This document shows, one piece after another, positions 35,051 through 44,368 of a stretch of DNA of 54,238 nucleotides. Positions within the stretch are counted from its first letter, which is position 1; the number at the start of each line of letters is the position of its first letter. Below the pieces are notes generated by a model. The model was not told the DNA's origin and ran no database searches. It saw nothing but the letters and a program-made list of their open reading frames with translations. Location: positions 1-54,238 of the forward strand of contig JAFIHI010000126.1 in assembly GCA_017848755.1 (NCBI GenBank). Direction: 5' to 3'. This DNA is from Nakamurella sp. (GTDB taxonomy: Bacteria; Actinomycetota; Actinomycetes; Mycobacteriales; Nakamurellaceae). Position numbers and translations under genes: made by a program.

Positions 35051-38000
35051 GGCGCGGCCCGAGCAGGAGAGGCGCGCATCGGCGCGGAGGATGAGTGCAC
35101 TGTTGCGCGGTACAGCGCTGCTACGAGATCGCCGCAGGGTTCCGGCAGATCCGCGGGCAGGTCGACGTCGTTGAGCGTGAGCATGAGATCGGCCCACTTC
35201 TTTGCGGTTTCGCGATCCTCTCTCGCGAGCGCGATGCGCACCAAGTCGCACAGCGGGACATTGCTGTACGGATCCGCGATCCGGCCTGTCGTGGTCGCGC
35301 TTTCCGCGTCGCTCACGGCGCCGATGGTCAGCGCGATATCGACCAGCGCGTGGGCGGTGTCGATGATCTGCATTGGCAGGATCCGGTCCTCCATGCGATC
35401 GGGGTTGGTCAGCCATGTGTAGCCGGCGCCCGCGGCTTCGGGCAGCACTGGTCCGCGCACCAGGCGCAGCGCCGCCTGGTAGTCGACAATCGCGGAGCGG
35501 GCATCGCCCCGCTTCGCGTGGGACATGGCGCGGGCTCGAAGTCTCGCGAACAGTTCCGCGTCGAGAAGTCGGTCGGCAAGCCGGTAACGGCCGCTGGCCG
35601 TGGGTAGGAAGGGATCGTTCGGTGACCGTTCCCCCAGCCAAGCCCGTAGCCGTGACAGGTCGGCCCGTCTCGTCGAGTCGCTCGGCTGCCGGTTTTCGGG
35701 CCAGAGATCGGTGACGAACTTGTCGATCGTCACGCCCGCGGGGTGCAGTGCGAAGTAGACGGCGTATTCAGTCATGCGTGCGAGTGGGCGGTCACGAAGC
35801 ACTCCCAGGCCGTCGACGTGCGCGTCGCCGAGGATCGCGATCCGCGGTCGGGACGGGTGGTCTGCGAACCATTCGGCGATATCGGCGTCGAGTGTTGGGT
35901 CCGCGCCGGCTGTTTCCGGGGCGGCTGCACGGCCGTCAGGCATCGAATCGTCGGGGGCCGTTTTTGGATGCGCCGCGCCGACTGGCGCCTCTGCCTGTTC
36001 GGTTCGTGAGCCCGCTGCGGGAGTGTCGATGGGCTTTGTGTTGCTCGGCGCGCCGTCGATGTTCGTTTGATTGAACAGCGCGATGATTGCTGCGAACTCC
36101 GCGTCGGCGAGCGACGCTGCTGTCATCGTGAAGCTTCCGGCTGGCTGCGGCAGGTGCAGCGACCCGTCGCCATCCAAAATGACGGTCGATTTCACGTTGA
36201 CGCTGTCTCCGCTCGTAATGATGGCGGCTGCCGCCGCGGGGCCTTGCTCCAGAGTTTCGATGAGTTCGCCGATACCGGAAATCTGCGCGAGGTCGTTGGA
36301 ATCTGCGATGAGGATGTGCGGTTCCCACGCGTCCGAATAGGCGGTGTCGGTCCGCGCGTGGGCGATGGGCTCGTCGCCGAGTAGCTCCCGGGTGTGCTCG
36401 ACCTGATAGGAGATGAATTGCGTTGCTGTCTCGAGGTTCTCGACGGGTTGGATCCTGTCGCTGTCGAGTCCGCAGGCGTCCTCGGCCACCCGGTGGAGTG
36501 CGAGGTGAACGCCGTCGGTCCATGGTGATTGGAGAAGCTCGAGGACGATGTGGTTGACGAGGCACCGGCACCGATCCGGGTCCCCGGTGAGGCTCAGCGC
36601 GCCGATGTGTTCGACGTCCACTGCGACGAGACGGCCATCGTCCAATGTTCCGAGTGTGACCAAAGCCGGTAGCGCTGAAAGGATCTCATCGTCGGCGGAA
36701 TCGGGAACGTCGGGCAGGTCGACCACCCAAGAGCTCTCAGTCCCGGTGAACGGCGCCGGTGGCGGGGCGGGAATCGTCGGCCGGAGTTCGATGGCGTCAT
36801 CGCTGATCAGAACCAGGTCCACTCCTGCAGGGGCGTGCTCCGCTAGCAGACCGTTGACCGATCTGAGCGCTGCGTTCAGCCGTGCCGGGGATGCGTCACG
36901 TGAGCGTTCACGAATGGCTCGCTCGATCCGTGCTTCCTCGACCGTCGCTGGCGCGAGACGTTGCCCCGGCCGGCGCGCTTTGGAGAGCTTTCGGCGCGCC
37001 GTCAGCAGGCCAGCCCAGGCGAGCGCGGCGGCGAGCCCGGTGATGCCGCCGAGGGCGACTGTTCGTTGCGACAGGGCTGGCGCGTGCACGGGCGCGGTGT
37101 CCGTCGCCGACCGCACGGTCTGCGTCGCAGGGGCGGATTCAGCCAGCTTTCCGCCGCCATTCGTGTCCCGCGTAGGCGGAATGTCTGCCGTCGCTTCGGG
37201 TATCGATGCGGGATCAACGTCGGTGTTCTCGTTGGCATCGGCCGTCGCCGGCTTCGACGGCGCCACCTCGATTGCCTCGTTCGTGCCAGGCGAGCCCGAG
37301 GAGGCCCCAGAATCGCCTTCGGCATGTCCGCGCACGTCAGCCGGGCGCTTGGCTTCCGTCGTTGAGCCATCGACGCCCGGCACTGACGGCACGGACCCGT
37401 CGTCTTGCGCAATTGCACTGGCGTTCTGCTTCGGGTCAGCCGTGGCCCTGTTGCCTGGTGCTCTGGGTGCGGGAATGCGGATGGTTTGGCCGGGGTAGAT
37501 CAGGTCAGGGTTGGCGATGCCGTTGGCTGCGGCGAGCGCCGGATACTGGTTGGCGTCGCCCATCGTGTCCAGCGCAATCTGGGAGAGCGTGTCGCCGAGT
37601 TGAACGACGACCGACACCGGAGCGGTACCGCCGGCATCGGACCGGTGCGGGCTTGCGGCGCTGTCGGGCAGGTGTGCGTCAGGTGGCAGCAGCAGGGTCC
37701 ATCCGGGCAACAGGAAGTTGTCCGCGACGAACATGTGCCCGTCCGCCTGCACGCGCCCCTTGTTCAGGGCCGCGATGTCCGGGTACCGCAGCGGGTCACC
37801 AAGAGCCTTGTCGGCGATGCTCCACAGCGTGTCGCCCTTGTGCACGGTCCAGGTGGAACCCAAGTGTGAGTCGGATTTGTCGGCGTGGCCGGCGGTCGAA
37901 AACCCTGTGGTGGCCGTGAATGTCGCTGGCCGCGTGGTCGCGGCGTGGCGGGGCGGCGTGGTTGCGCCGGCCGTCGGGCTACGGAGTGCTGCCGCCACGG

Positions 38001-38412
38001 TGGGGTTGTGTGGCAGGGTCGGCATGCCTGCCATGGCGTGGGCGGGCGCGGCGTTGGCGGTGGCCCCGGTGGCGATGATGAGGCCGATCAGCCCTGCGGC
38101 GATGGTTTGCGGCATGCGCAGCCCGGGTAGCCGGATCGCGGGCCGGCGCGTGATCGCGGCCGCGGCCTCGGCGAGAATGCTGGTGGCAAAGACGATCCAG
38201 GCGGCGAAGCCGATGACGGCGAGGGTGCCGAGGAAGATCTGCCCGGTGTCGCGCTCGGTGAGCGCATTCCAGATCTCGGCTAGGTTCGGCACGTGGTCGG
38301 GTAGCAGCGGGGCACCGAGCTTCCACAGCAGCCAGGGCGCGCCGACTAGCATGGCGAGCAGCGCGGCGAGCGCGACTAGCCGCTGGATGGTGCGGGCGAT
38401 GAACCGGATCAT
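35047..38412 (-). CDS. Membrane protein with two LysM domains and a C-terminal BTAD domain
   Basis: 1121 residues from ATG 38412 (overlaps the tadG stop). Two or three N-terminal membrane helices (about 10-30, 60-85, 100-120). LysM1 is at about 187-243 (TWTVHKGDTLWSIADKALGD) and LysM2 at about 267-314 (VVVQLGDTLSQIALDTMGDA). A Pro/Asp-rich linker is followed by another membrane helix near 415. The cytoplasmic part ends in a winged-helix-like segment (PLARMTEYAVYFALHPAGVT) and a bacterial transcriptional activator domain. LysM binds peptidoglycan; BTAD is a SARP-type oligomerisation domain. It may anchor the pilus machine to the wall and link it to a regulator. Confidence 0.85.
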   Translation of the reverse strand: MIRFIARTIQRLVALAALLAMLVGAPWLLWKLGAPLLPDHVPNLAEIWNALTERDTGQIFLGTLAVIGFAAWIVFATSILAEAAAAITRRPAIRLPGLRMPQTIAAGLIGLIIATGATANAAPAHAMAGMPTLPHNPTVAAALRSPTAGATTPPRHAATTRPATFTATTGFSTAGHADKSDSHLGSTWTVHKGDTLWSIADKALGDPLRYPDIAALNKGRVQADGHMFVADNFLLPGWTLLLPPDAHLPDSAASPHRSDAGGTAPVSVVVQLGDTLSQIALDTMGDANQYPALAAANGIANPDLIYPGQTIRIPAPRAPGNRATADPKQNASAIAQDDGSVPSVPGVDGSTTEAKRPADVRGHAEGDSGASSGSPGTNEAIEVAPSKPATADANENTDVDPASIPEATADIPPTRDTNGGGKLAESAPATQTVRSATDTAPVHAPALSQRTVALGGITGLAAALAWAGLLTARRKLSKARRPGQRLAPATVEEARIERAIRERSRDASPARLNAALRSVNGLLAEHAPAGVDLVLISDDAIELRPTIPAPPPAPFTGTESSWVVDLPDVPDSADDEILSALPALVTLGTLDDGRLVAVDVEHIGALSLTGDPDRCRCLVNHIVLELLQSPWTDGVHLALHRVAEDACGLDSDRIQPVENLETATQFISYQVEHTRELLGDEPIAHARTDTAYSDAWEPHILIADSNDLAQISGIGELIETLEQGPAAAAAIITSGDSVNVKSTVILDGDGSLHLPQPAGSFTMTAASLADAEFAAIIALFNQTNIDGAPSNTKPIDTPAAGSRTEQAEAPVGAAHPKTAPDDSMPDGRAAAPETAGADPTLDADIAEWFADHPSRPRIAILGDAHVDGLGVLRDRPLARMTEYAVYFALHPAGVTIDKFVTDLWPENRQPSDSTRRADLSRLRAWLGERSPNDPFLPTASGRYRLADRLLDAELFARLRARAMSHAKRGDARSAIVDYQAALRLVRGPVLPEAAGAGYTWLTNPDRMEDRILPMQIIDTAHALVDIALTIGAVSDAESATTTGRIADPYSNVPLCDLVRIALAREDRETAKKWADLMLTLNDVDLPADLPEPCGDLVAALYRATVHSSSAPMRASPARAAP

Positions 38413-38888
38413 GGGGCGCCTCCCGGGTCGTAGGCGGCATAGGCTTGTCCGGTTCCGGTGACGGTGAAATTGTCGATGCCGATCAGCGGCAGGAACACGG
38501 TCGCCTGCGTCAGGCTCGCAGTGGCGGTGACATTCAGGCCGGTGACGGTGATCTGGCCGCTGGCGCGAGCCGCGGTCAGGTAGTCGCGGGCCGCCGCGTT
38601 GGCCGAATCGGGGTCGATGGCGGCGTCGCCGGGCCGGTAGGTGGCGGCCGCGGCCCGGGCAGTTTCGGCGGCGATCGCCCCGGCGTGGTCCAGGGCGCGG
38701 GCCTTCGCGCCGCCATCGACGACCAGGCCGAGGACCATCATCAGGGCGACTGCGGCGCCGAGCATGAGGAGCGCCATGCCGCCGCCCGATCCGGCATCGG
38801 AGCGCCAATCAGCCCGCTGCCGGCGCGTCCGCTGCGGCCCACCGAGCGGGGTCGGTGCCGATTTGGCCTGTGTCGCTGTGCGTCTCAT
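38409..38888 (-). CDS. TadG-like pseudopilin
   Basis: 159 residues. A hydrophilic N-terminus ends in DAGSGGGMALLMLGAAVALMMVLGLVVDGG, the TadE/TadG-type G-S-G-x-A start of a membrane helix. The rest is extracytoplasmic (AAAARDYLTAARASGQITVT). TadG and TadE are minor pilins. Overlaps both neighbours by 4 bp. Confidence 0.8.
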   Translation of the reverse strand: MRRTATQAKSAPTPLGGPQRTRRQRADWRSDAGSGGGMALLMLGAAVALMMVLGLVVDGGAKARALDHAGAIAAETARAAAATYRPGDAAIDPDSANAAARDYLTAARASGQITVTGLNVTATASLTQATVFLPLIGIDNFTVTGTGQAYAAYDPGGAP

Positions 38889-39391
38889 GGGGTTTCTCGA
38901 TGCGGGTCTAGCGGGCTGACTGCGGTGGCGGTGACGTGCCGGCTACCGGGCCAGCCGGGGATCCCGAGCCCGGCGTAGCTGACGGTGCACTCGACGGTGA
39001 CGGTGACGTGCGCCGGTAGTCCGGGCGGGATCGTCATGCTGGCGGCGTCGACATCGACGGCAAGCTCAGTGCAGTCGATGCCGCGGTCGGCCAAGTCCTG
39101 TTGCGAGACGAGGCGTGCGAGGTTGGTGGCGTCGGCCACCGTGTGGGTGGTTGATGCGGCGCGGGCTGCCGCGGCGGCGGCCTGGTCGACCTTGGATTGG
39201 CCGGTCGCGGCCCGCCCGGTGGCGACGCCGACGAGGACGAGCAGCACGATCATCGGCGTGATGATGATCAGTTCCAGCGCCGGCGCGGCGGAGCCGCGAT
39301 CGGAGGCAAGCGCTCGCCGCGATGCTTGGAGGCGCACGCCTTGCGGCGGCCGACATGGTGTCGCTCGCAATGCTTCTCGCGCGAGTGTCAT
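38885..39391 (-). CDS. TadE-like pseudopilin (second copy)
   Basis: 168 residues. RGSAAPALELIIITPMIVLLVLVGV is a TadE-type helix including the Glu near its start that is needed for pilin assembly. The exported portion has two Cys (DCTELAV and VECTVSY) that could pair. Confidence 0.85.
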   Translation of the reverse strand: MTLAREALRATPCRPPQGVRLQASRRALASDRGSAAPALELIIITPMIVLLVLVGVATGRAATGQSKVDQAAAAAARAASTTHTVADATNLARLVSQQDLADRGIDCTELAVDVDAASMTIPPGLPAHVTVTVECTVSYAGLGIPGWPGSRHVTATAVSPLDPHRETP

Positions 39392-39813
39392 GGCAGCCGC
39401 TCGATTTGTGCGGTCGCCTCACCGACGACGCTCGGGTGGGTGAGCGGTATCAGGTTCGGTGCTGCGGCCGTGATGGTCACGGTGATCGTCTGCCCGGTCT
39501 GGGTAACGGTGATGGTCGCATTCGACAGCGTGCCGCTGGCCCGGTTGCCGATGAAGTCCTTCGCTGCTTGCCGGCCACGGGTTGTGGAGGCGGGTGCGGC
39601 GGTGGCGGCACGGACCCCGGCGTGCGCGGCCGCGACTGCGAGGGATCGGGCATAGTTGTGCAGGCCGAATTCGATGCCGCCGATGATCAGCAGGAGAACG
39701 GCGGGCATCAGCAGGATGTACGCGAGCGAGGTTCCGCCGGAGCCGCGCTCGCCGTGCCGCCACGCAGCGAGGCTCGTGTCCTCTGCGGAGGGTGCGGCCG
39801 CGGTCGCCGTCAT
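39388..39813 (-). CDS. TadE-like pseudopilin (first copy)
   Basis: 141 residues. ERGSGGTSLAYILLMPAVLL followed by IIGGIEFGLHNYARSLAVAA is a typical TadE start; the exported part is Thr-rich. Overlaps the second TadE gene by 4 bp (ATGA). Confidence 0.85.
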   Translation of the reverse strand: MTATAAAPSAEDTSLAAWRHGERGSGGTSLAYILLMPAVLLLIIGGIEFGLHNYARSLAVAAAHAGVRAATAAPASTTRGRQAAKDFIGNRASGTLSNATITVTQTGQTITVTITAAAPNLIPLTHPSVVGEATAQIERLP

Positions 39814-39853
39814 ATCCGATTCCTCCCTCTATCGGTTGCTGATGACAATCAGT

Positions 39854-40060
39854 TCAGGGGTTGAGGTCGGCGGTTTTCGACGTGATGACGGCGGCTATCG
39901 CGGCCACCACGATGCCGGCGGCGACGATGCCGCCGATGGCGAGCAGCACGTGCTCGAGTGAGACGCCGCCGGCGCCGAGTTCCGGCTCTTTGGCCAGCGT
40001 GCGGAGGCGGTCGCGGATGGTCAGGGTGAGGGTGATGTAGAACGTGCGGATGGTGAGCAT
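39854..40060 (-). CDS. Small Flp-type pilin-like protein
   Basis: 68 residues. LGAGGVSLEHVLLAIGGIVA continues as AGIVVAAIAAVITSKTADLNP: one membrane helix with a Glu at the fifth residue after the GVS segment, as in Flp major pilins cleaved by A24 peptidases. The length fits Flp pilins. Positioned between tadC and tadE, exactly where the pilin gene is found in related clusters. Confidence 0.8.
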   Translation of the reverse strand: MLTIRTFYITLTLTIRDRLRTLAKEPELGAGGVSLEHVLLAIGGIVAAGIVVAAIAAVITSKTADLNP

Positions 40061-40102
40061 GTCGACACTGTCCTTTCGAGAGCTGCTAGCTGGGCTGGGA
40101 TG

Positions 40103-41002
40103 TCAGGTGGCGGTGAGGGTGATCAGCGCCGGGTAGAGCAGGAAGGCCATGACGGCCATGGTCAGGATCGCCTTCGGTATGGACATGCGGCCGGAGGCGA
40201 CGTGGGCGGCGGCGATCTCGTCGGCCTGCAGCTGAGCGCGCAGCGAGGTGGCTCGCGCCATCAGCGTGGCGTAGATGGTGGCGCCCTGGGTGGTAGCGGA
40301 ATCGGTGATCGCGGACAGGTCGGCCAACTCGCCGATGCCGAGTTCCGTGGCGAGGTTCCCGACACCTGCCGATGCGGTCTTCCCGGCGCGGGTGGCCGAG
40401 GCGATCGCCGCCGCGATCCGACGGAACACCCACGTGTCCGACGTTGCGGCCGCCTGGTCCAACGCGGCGCCGGTGCCGGATCCGCCGGCCCGGTACAGCG
40501 CCATCAGCTGCAGAAACGCGACCAGGGCGTGGCGCACGTTCCTGCGCGCGACATCGGCCTTGCTGGCGACATGCGAGGCGACGGCCACCCAAGTAATGGC
40601 TGCGGCGATGGCGCCAATGCCGGCGGGGATTGCCGCCGGGATCGGCAGACCGAACATGGCGAAGATGAGGCCGTAGATCGGGCCGATCAAAAGGGCCGCG
40701 ACGGTGAGCGTGATGCGGGTGGTGAGGTATTCGCCGCGGCGCATGCCGATCACCTTGAGGTCCGCGTCCGGCGAGGCGAGCCTGGTTGCTGCCAAGGCGG
40801 TCTCGAGCCTGCGCTGCAGCATGGAGAGGCCGCTGGCGCCGTCGGGATTGGTTTCCTCGGTGGTCTCCGGGCCAGGGCGGGTCGGCCCGGCGAGGACTGC
40901 GAGCAGGTCAGGGCGGGTGGGGGTGAGCGCGGCGATGATCAACGCGACGCCCAGGCCGGCGGCGGCGCCCGTCGCGATCAGTCCGATCGTCACCGGGCTC
41001 AT
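40103..41002 (-). CDS. TadC-like pilus assembly membrane protein (T2SSF domain)
   Basis: 299 residues from ATG 41002 (overlaps tadB stop). T2SSF-type membrane platform with helices near the N-terminus, about 110-150, and at the end (MAVMAFLLYPALITLTAT). The cytoplasmic helical domain contains ATRAGKTASAGVGNLATELG. Works with TadB beneath the pilus. Confidence 0.88.
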   Translation of the reverse strand: MSPVTIGLIATGAAAGLGVALIIAALTPTRPDLLAVLAGPTRPGPETTEETNPDGASGLSMLQRRLETALAATRLASPDADLKVIGMRRGEYLTTRITLTVAALLIGPIYGLIFAMFGLPIPAAIPAGIGAIAAAITWVAVASHVASKADVARRNVRHALVAFLQLMALYRAGGSGTGAALDQAAATSDTWVFRRIAAAIASATRAGKTASAGVGNLATELGIGELADLSAITDSATTQGATIYATLMARATSLRAQLQADEIAAAHVASGRMSIPKAILTMAVMAFLLYPALITLTAT

Positions 41003-41919
41003 GATGGAGCCCCCACGTTCGCGAGGCCGCTGTGCCGCTGCCTGCATGCCGGTCTGCCGGTGGTTGTGGAGGTGGCGAGGAGTCTGGGTGGCGTGACGGT
41101 GGTCGACAGGCGCCGCAATATGGCCAGGGCCGCGACGACGATGGCGACGATGACGGCCAGCACCAGTTGGCCGACGGCGGTGGCGTAGGTGTCGGCATAC
41201 GAGGTGAACAGGCACACCGCGGTCGCGAAGGCGATCTGGATGATGACGATCATGCGGGCCTCGGAACGCGGCTCGGCTCGGTCAGTTTCGATATCTCGCC
41301 GGGCGGTGACATCGGCGGCGAGCTGGGCGGCAAGGGTGCGGAGTACGTCGGGCACCTTCGGCGAAGGGGCGGCGATCGCGATCGTGAGTGCGACGGTGAC
41401 CATGTCGCCGAGCGGGTCATCGATCTCGTCGGCGAAACGCTTCAGCGCTGCGCGGCTGTCGACTCGGCCAGTGGCCAGGGCGGCGGCGAGGTGTTGCACA
41501 GCGGGTTTGATCGCCGCCGGTGCGTGGTTCGCGGAAACGGTGATCGTCTGAGTTGGGGCGGACCCGGCGGCTATGGCATCGGCCAGGCGCCGCACCCATT
41601 CCTCCAGGCCCTGCAGCACCGCGATGCGCTTCGCGGCGATCTTTCCCGCCGAGAAAAGGTGCGGCAGGCCTGGTATTGCCAACAGCGTCGCTACCCCGGC
41701 GACCGGCCAGCCGGATGCCACCCACACCGCCAATCCCGCCGCGACTGCGATGCCCCAGCTGCGGACGGTTCGGTCGGCGGCCAGCCTCCGCAGACCCCCG
41801 TGGGTTCGGCGTACCTGGGCAAGGTTTGGTTCGTAGCCGTAGACGCCAGCGGCGATCAAGCACAGCCCGCCGATCACGGCCGCGGCGGCCACACCGAACA
41901 GGAGCGGCACGGCGCTCAT
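40999..41919 (-). CDS. TadB-like pilus assembly membrane protein (T2SSF domain)
   Basis: 306 residues. LQGLEEWVRRLADAIAAGSA and FADEIDDPLGDMVTVALTIA are T2SSF family segments, with a pair of C-terminal membrane helices. Partner of TadC in the inner-membrane platform. ATGA overlaps with tadA and tadC. Confidence 0.88.
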   Translation of the reverse strand: MSAVPLLFGVAAAAVIGGLCLIAAGVYGYEPNLAQVRRTHGGLRRLAADRTVRSWGIAVAAGLAVWVASGWPVAGVATLLAIPGLPHLFSAGKIAAKRIAVLQGLEEWVRRLADAIAAGSAPTQTITVSANHAPAAIKPAVQHLAAALATGRVDSRAALKRFADEIDDPLGDMVTVALTIAIAAPSPKVPDVLRTLAAQLAADVTARRDIETDRAEPRSEARMIVIIQIAFATAVCLFTSYADTYATAVGQLVLAVIVAIVVAALAILRRLSTTVTPPRLLATSTTTGRPACRQRHSGLANVGAPS

Positions 41920-43508
41920 GGCGTTTCACGACCTGCGGCGAATGCCGGTGCCATAGCTGTTGTGGGAAAGGGGTGCTTCCATCTGCCGTTCCCCGGGCTC
42001 AGCCAGCCGATGTCGAAACCGGTTTTGCGGCACCAGGTCTGATCTTCCGGCAGGTGCTGCGGGTAGCCGCGAGGATCATCCGGCGTGTCCGGGTTCGGGG
42101 CGTAGATGGTGGTGGCGGCGGGCTGCCCGTTCTCGCCGACCGGACCAACCTCGATGACCTCCGAGACGAACCGCGACTTCCGCCCAGTATCGGTGACCGC
42201 GTAATCCAAGTAGACGATGATGTCGATGGCGGTGGCGATCTGGGCCATGGCTGCGGCGTGGCTCCAGTTCGACTTGTGCTCGCCCAGCAGTCCGGCGAGG
42301 GCTTCGAAGGTGCCGTGGGCGGAGTCGGCGTGGAACGTGGACATCGACCCCTTGCAGCCGCGGGACATCGCCGCCAGCATCGGAATGATCTCGGCGCCGC
42401 GCACCTCGCCGACCAAGATCCGGTCCAGGCCGTGGCGCAAGAGCTCCGGGAAGATGTCGGCGATCGTCACCTCCCCTGCCGGTCGACCCGCCGCGGTTGT
42501 TTCGCCGGTGCCAGGCCTTGCCTCCGCTGGCAGCAGCAGCGGGAACGCGCCCGGTAGCTCGTGCAGCAACAGCTCGTATTCGGTCTCCAGCGTCGCGAAG
42601 CGCTCCCACCTGGGCAGGCAGCGCGCCAGGGCGCGCAACAGCGTGGTCTTCCCGACGGTGGGTGAACCGGCCACCAGGATCGAGCGGCGTCCCAATACCG
42701 CAGCAGTGAGAAACGCCGCCAACGACTCAGAGACGGTGCCCATGTCGACCAGCTGGGCGAGGGTGATGTCGGTGAATCGGTGCCGGCGGATCGTCACCTG
42801 CGGGTGTGGGGTGACCGACCACTGCGCCGCCAGGCGCGACCCGTCGGGCAACCGCAGGTTCAGAAACGGCCACGCGCTGGTGACGGCACGCTCATTTTGG
42901 CCGTGGTATGTGGCGATCGACCGCAACTGGCCCAGCAGGTCCTCGTCGGATTCCGCGACGGCGCCCACGATTTCGGTGCGGCCGTCGCCGTAGCGGCACA
43001 CTGCGGGCGCGGCGCCGTTGATGAAGACTTCTTCGATGTCATCGTCGTCGAGGAGCTGCTCGATCCGGCCGAGGCCGAACATCGCGGCCAGTACAGCCGC
43101 CGAGAGCCGCCGCTCGGTCTCGGCGCTTGGCGGGCGGCCGCCGTCTGCGGTGACCTTGTCGGCCCAGGCGCTTATGCGCGCAGTGATCATGTGCATGGCC
43201 AGTTGCTTCTGCCCCGCCCGGTCCAAGTCGGCCCCGTCGTGGGTTTGCGCGAACCGGTCAAGCTCGGCGTTCACAGCGTCCTGGATCTGTCGAGTGATCG
43301 CGAAATCCACGGTGTCGCCGCGGTTCTGGCCACCAATGCTGCGATCTCTGTCGCGGGTCCACTGGTCGCCGCCCGATGAGCTTTCTCCGGGGCCGTCACC
43401 GTACGTGGCGCCATCCTGGTCGTCGCGCTCCTCGAGCGGGGCGGACCAGGGCCCGTCACCTTGTCGATCGACGTATCCGTTGACATGGCCATTCGTGGTG
43501 GCTGTCAT
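41916..43508 (-). CDS. tadA: TadA/CpaF-family secretion ATPase
   Basis: 530 residues. Disordered N-terminal 70 residues, then an N-terminal domain containing IEEVFINGAAPAVC (about 150-170). Walker A GSPTVGKTT (about residue 280) carries an unusual Pro-Thr where the family has Gly-Ser/Gly. The Asp box, LVGEVRGAEIIPML, and the His box in CKGSMSTFHADSA follow. Hexameric cytoplasmic motor for pilin assembly; CpaF-type ATPases also power DNA-transfer-like systems. Confidence 0.92.
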   Translation of the reverse strand: MTATTNGHVNGYVDRQGDGPWSAPLEERDDQDGATYGDGPGESSSGGDQWTRDRDRSIGGQNRGDTVDFAITRQIQDAVNAELDRFAQTHDGADLDRAGQKQLAMHMITARISAWADKVTADGGRPPSAETERRLSAAVLAAMFGLGRIEQLLDDDDIEEVFINGAAPAVCRYGDGRTEIVGAVAESDEDLLGQLRSIATYHGQNERAVTSAWPFLNLRLPDGSRLAAQWSVTPHPQVTIRRHRFTDITLAQLVDMGTVSESLAAFLTAAVLGRRSILVAGSPTVGKTTLLRALARCLPRWERFATLETEYELLLHELPGAFPLLLPAEARPGTGETTAAGRPAGEVTIADIFPELLRHGLDRILVGEVRGAEIIPMLAAMSRGCKGSMSTFHADSAHGTFEALAGLLGEHKSNWSHAAAMAQIATAIDIIVYLDYAVTDTGRKSRFVSEVIEVGPVGENGQPAATTIYAPNPDTPDDPRGYPQHLPEDQTWCRKTGFDIGWLSPGNGRWKHPFPTTAMAPAFAAGRETP

Positions 43509-44362
43509 TGCGCGCCTCCGGTTGCGAACGCCGGGTCACGACGGTCCCGGCGATGACGCCGAAACCGTGACTGACGGCTTTCAACGAGGTCTGCTTCCAC
43601 GGGGATCTGTTGCACCGCCGCCGTTCCCGATGCGTCGAAGAGGCGCTCTTCGGCCGGCCGGGCCAGGACTCTGCCCGTGTGCTGAATTGAGCGCATCAGC
43701 GGCGACGCATGAAAGGCCCGGCCGGCCATGGCGCCGTCGGACAGCACGGCCGCGGGCGCCGGATCCCACGCGACCGAGTCGACCAGCGGCGCCACCTCCG
43801 ACATGGCGGCGCGCACGTCGGCCTCCGGATACGGACGGCCCGCACCGACGAGTACCGAGCAGATCGCCCCGGCGGCACAAGTCCCCGCCATGGCGGCTAC
43901 GGCGCCTTGGGCGGCGTTCACCGAGGCGAGCGTTGATCGAAGCGTCGCCACCACCCGGTCGCTCCGGGCTAGCAGCGGATCCGTGCGGGCGGCAGACGGG
44001 GTGCGTCCAGCGTCGACGATCACATCCAAACCCAAACCGGCCAGGGATTGCGTGAGAGCCGCAAAGTCGATACGTGCTGCTTGCGTGGGGTTTTCGACGC
44101 CGGGCAGCAGCCATCGATCATCTTCGAGCTGGATGACGTTGGCCCAAATCGCGTCGATGGGATTCATGCGGCGCTGCGCCACCCGCCAGCCGACAAGCCC
44201 CCGGCCGGCCAGGTCGATGCCCCGGCCGTAGCCGTGGCGAATGGATCCGCCGGCCGGATCGGCCTCGGCCAGCAGGACCGGCGCCGGCCAGGTCAGCGTC
44301 ATTCCCAATGCCAGCGTGGTCGCGCCCGGGGAGCCTTTGCCGGCAATGACTGTCATCAGCAT
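43505..44362 (-). CDS. TadZ/CpaE-like MinD-ParA family ATPase
   Basis: 285 residues beginning MLMTVIAGKGSPGATTLALG, a deviant ParA/MinD Walker A (GKGSPGATT; signature Lys replaced by Gly/Ser region). LAEADPAGGSIRHGYGRG follows. TadZ-type proteins place the Tad machine at the pole. GGGAAGGTGA RBS. Precedes tadA with ATGA overlap. Confidence 0.8.
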   Translation of the reverse strand: MLMTVIAGKGSPGATTLALGMTLTWPAPVLLAEADPAGGSIRHGYGRGIDLAGRGLVGWRVAQRRMNPIDAIWANVIQLEDDRWLLPGVENPTQAARIDFAALTQSLAGLGLDVIVDAGRTPSAARTDPLLARSDRVVATLRSTLASVNAAQGAVAAMAGTCAAGAICSVLVGAGRPYPEADVRAAMSEVAPLVDSVAWDPAPAAVLSDGAMAGRAFHASPLMRSIQHTGRVLARPAEERLFDASGTAAVQQIPVEADLVESRQSRFRRHRRDRRDPAFATGGAQ

Positions 44363-44368
44363 GGCCGG

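Noticed and set aside
38413..38808. Upstream extension of the LysM-BTAD gene
   Set aside because: It overlaps the tadG gene out of frame; the ATG at 38412 overlaps the tadG stop as in the rest of the operon.
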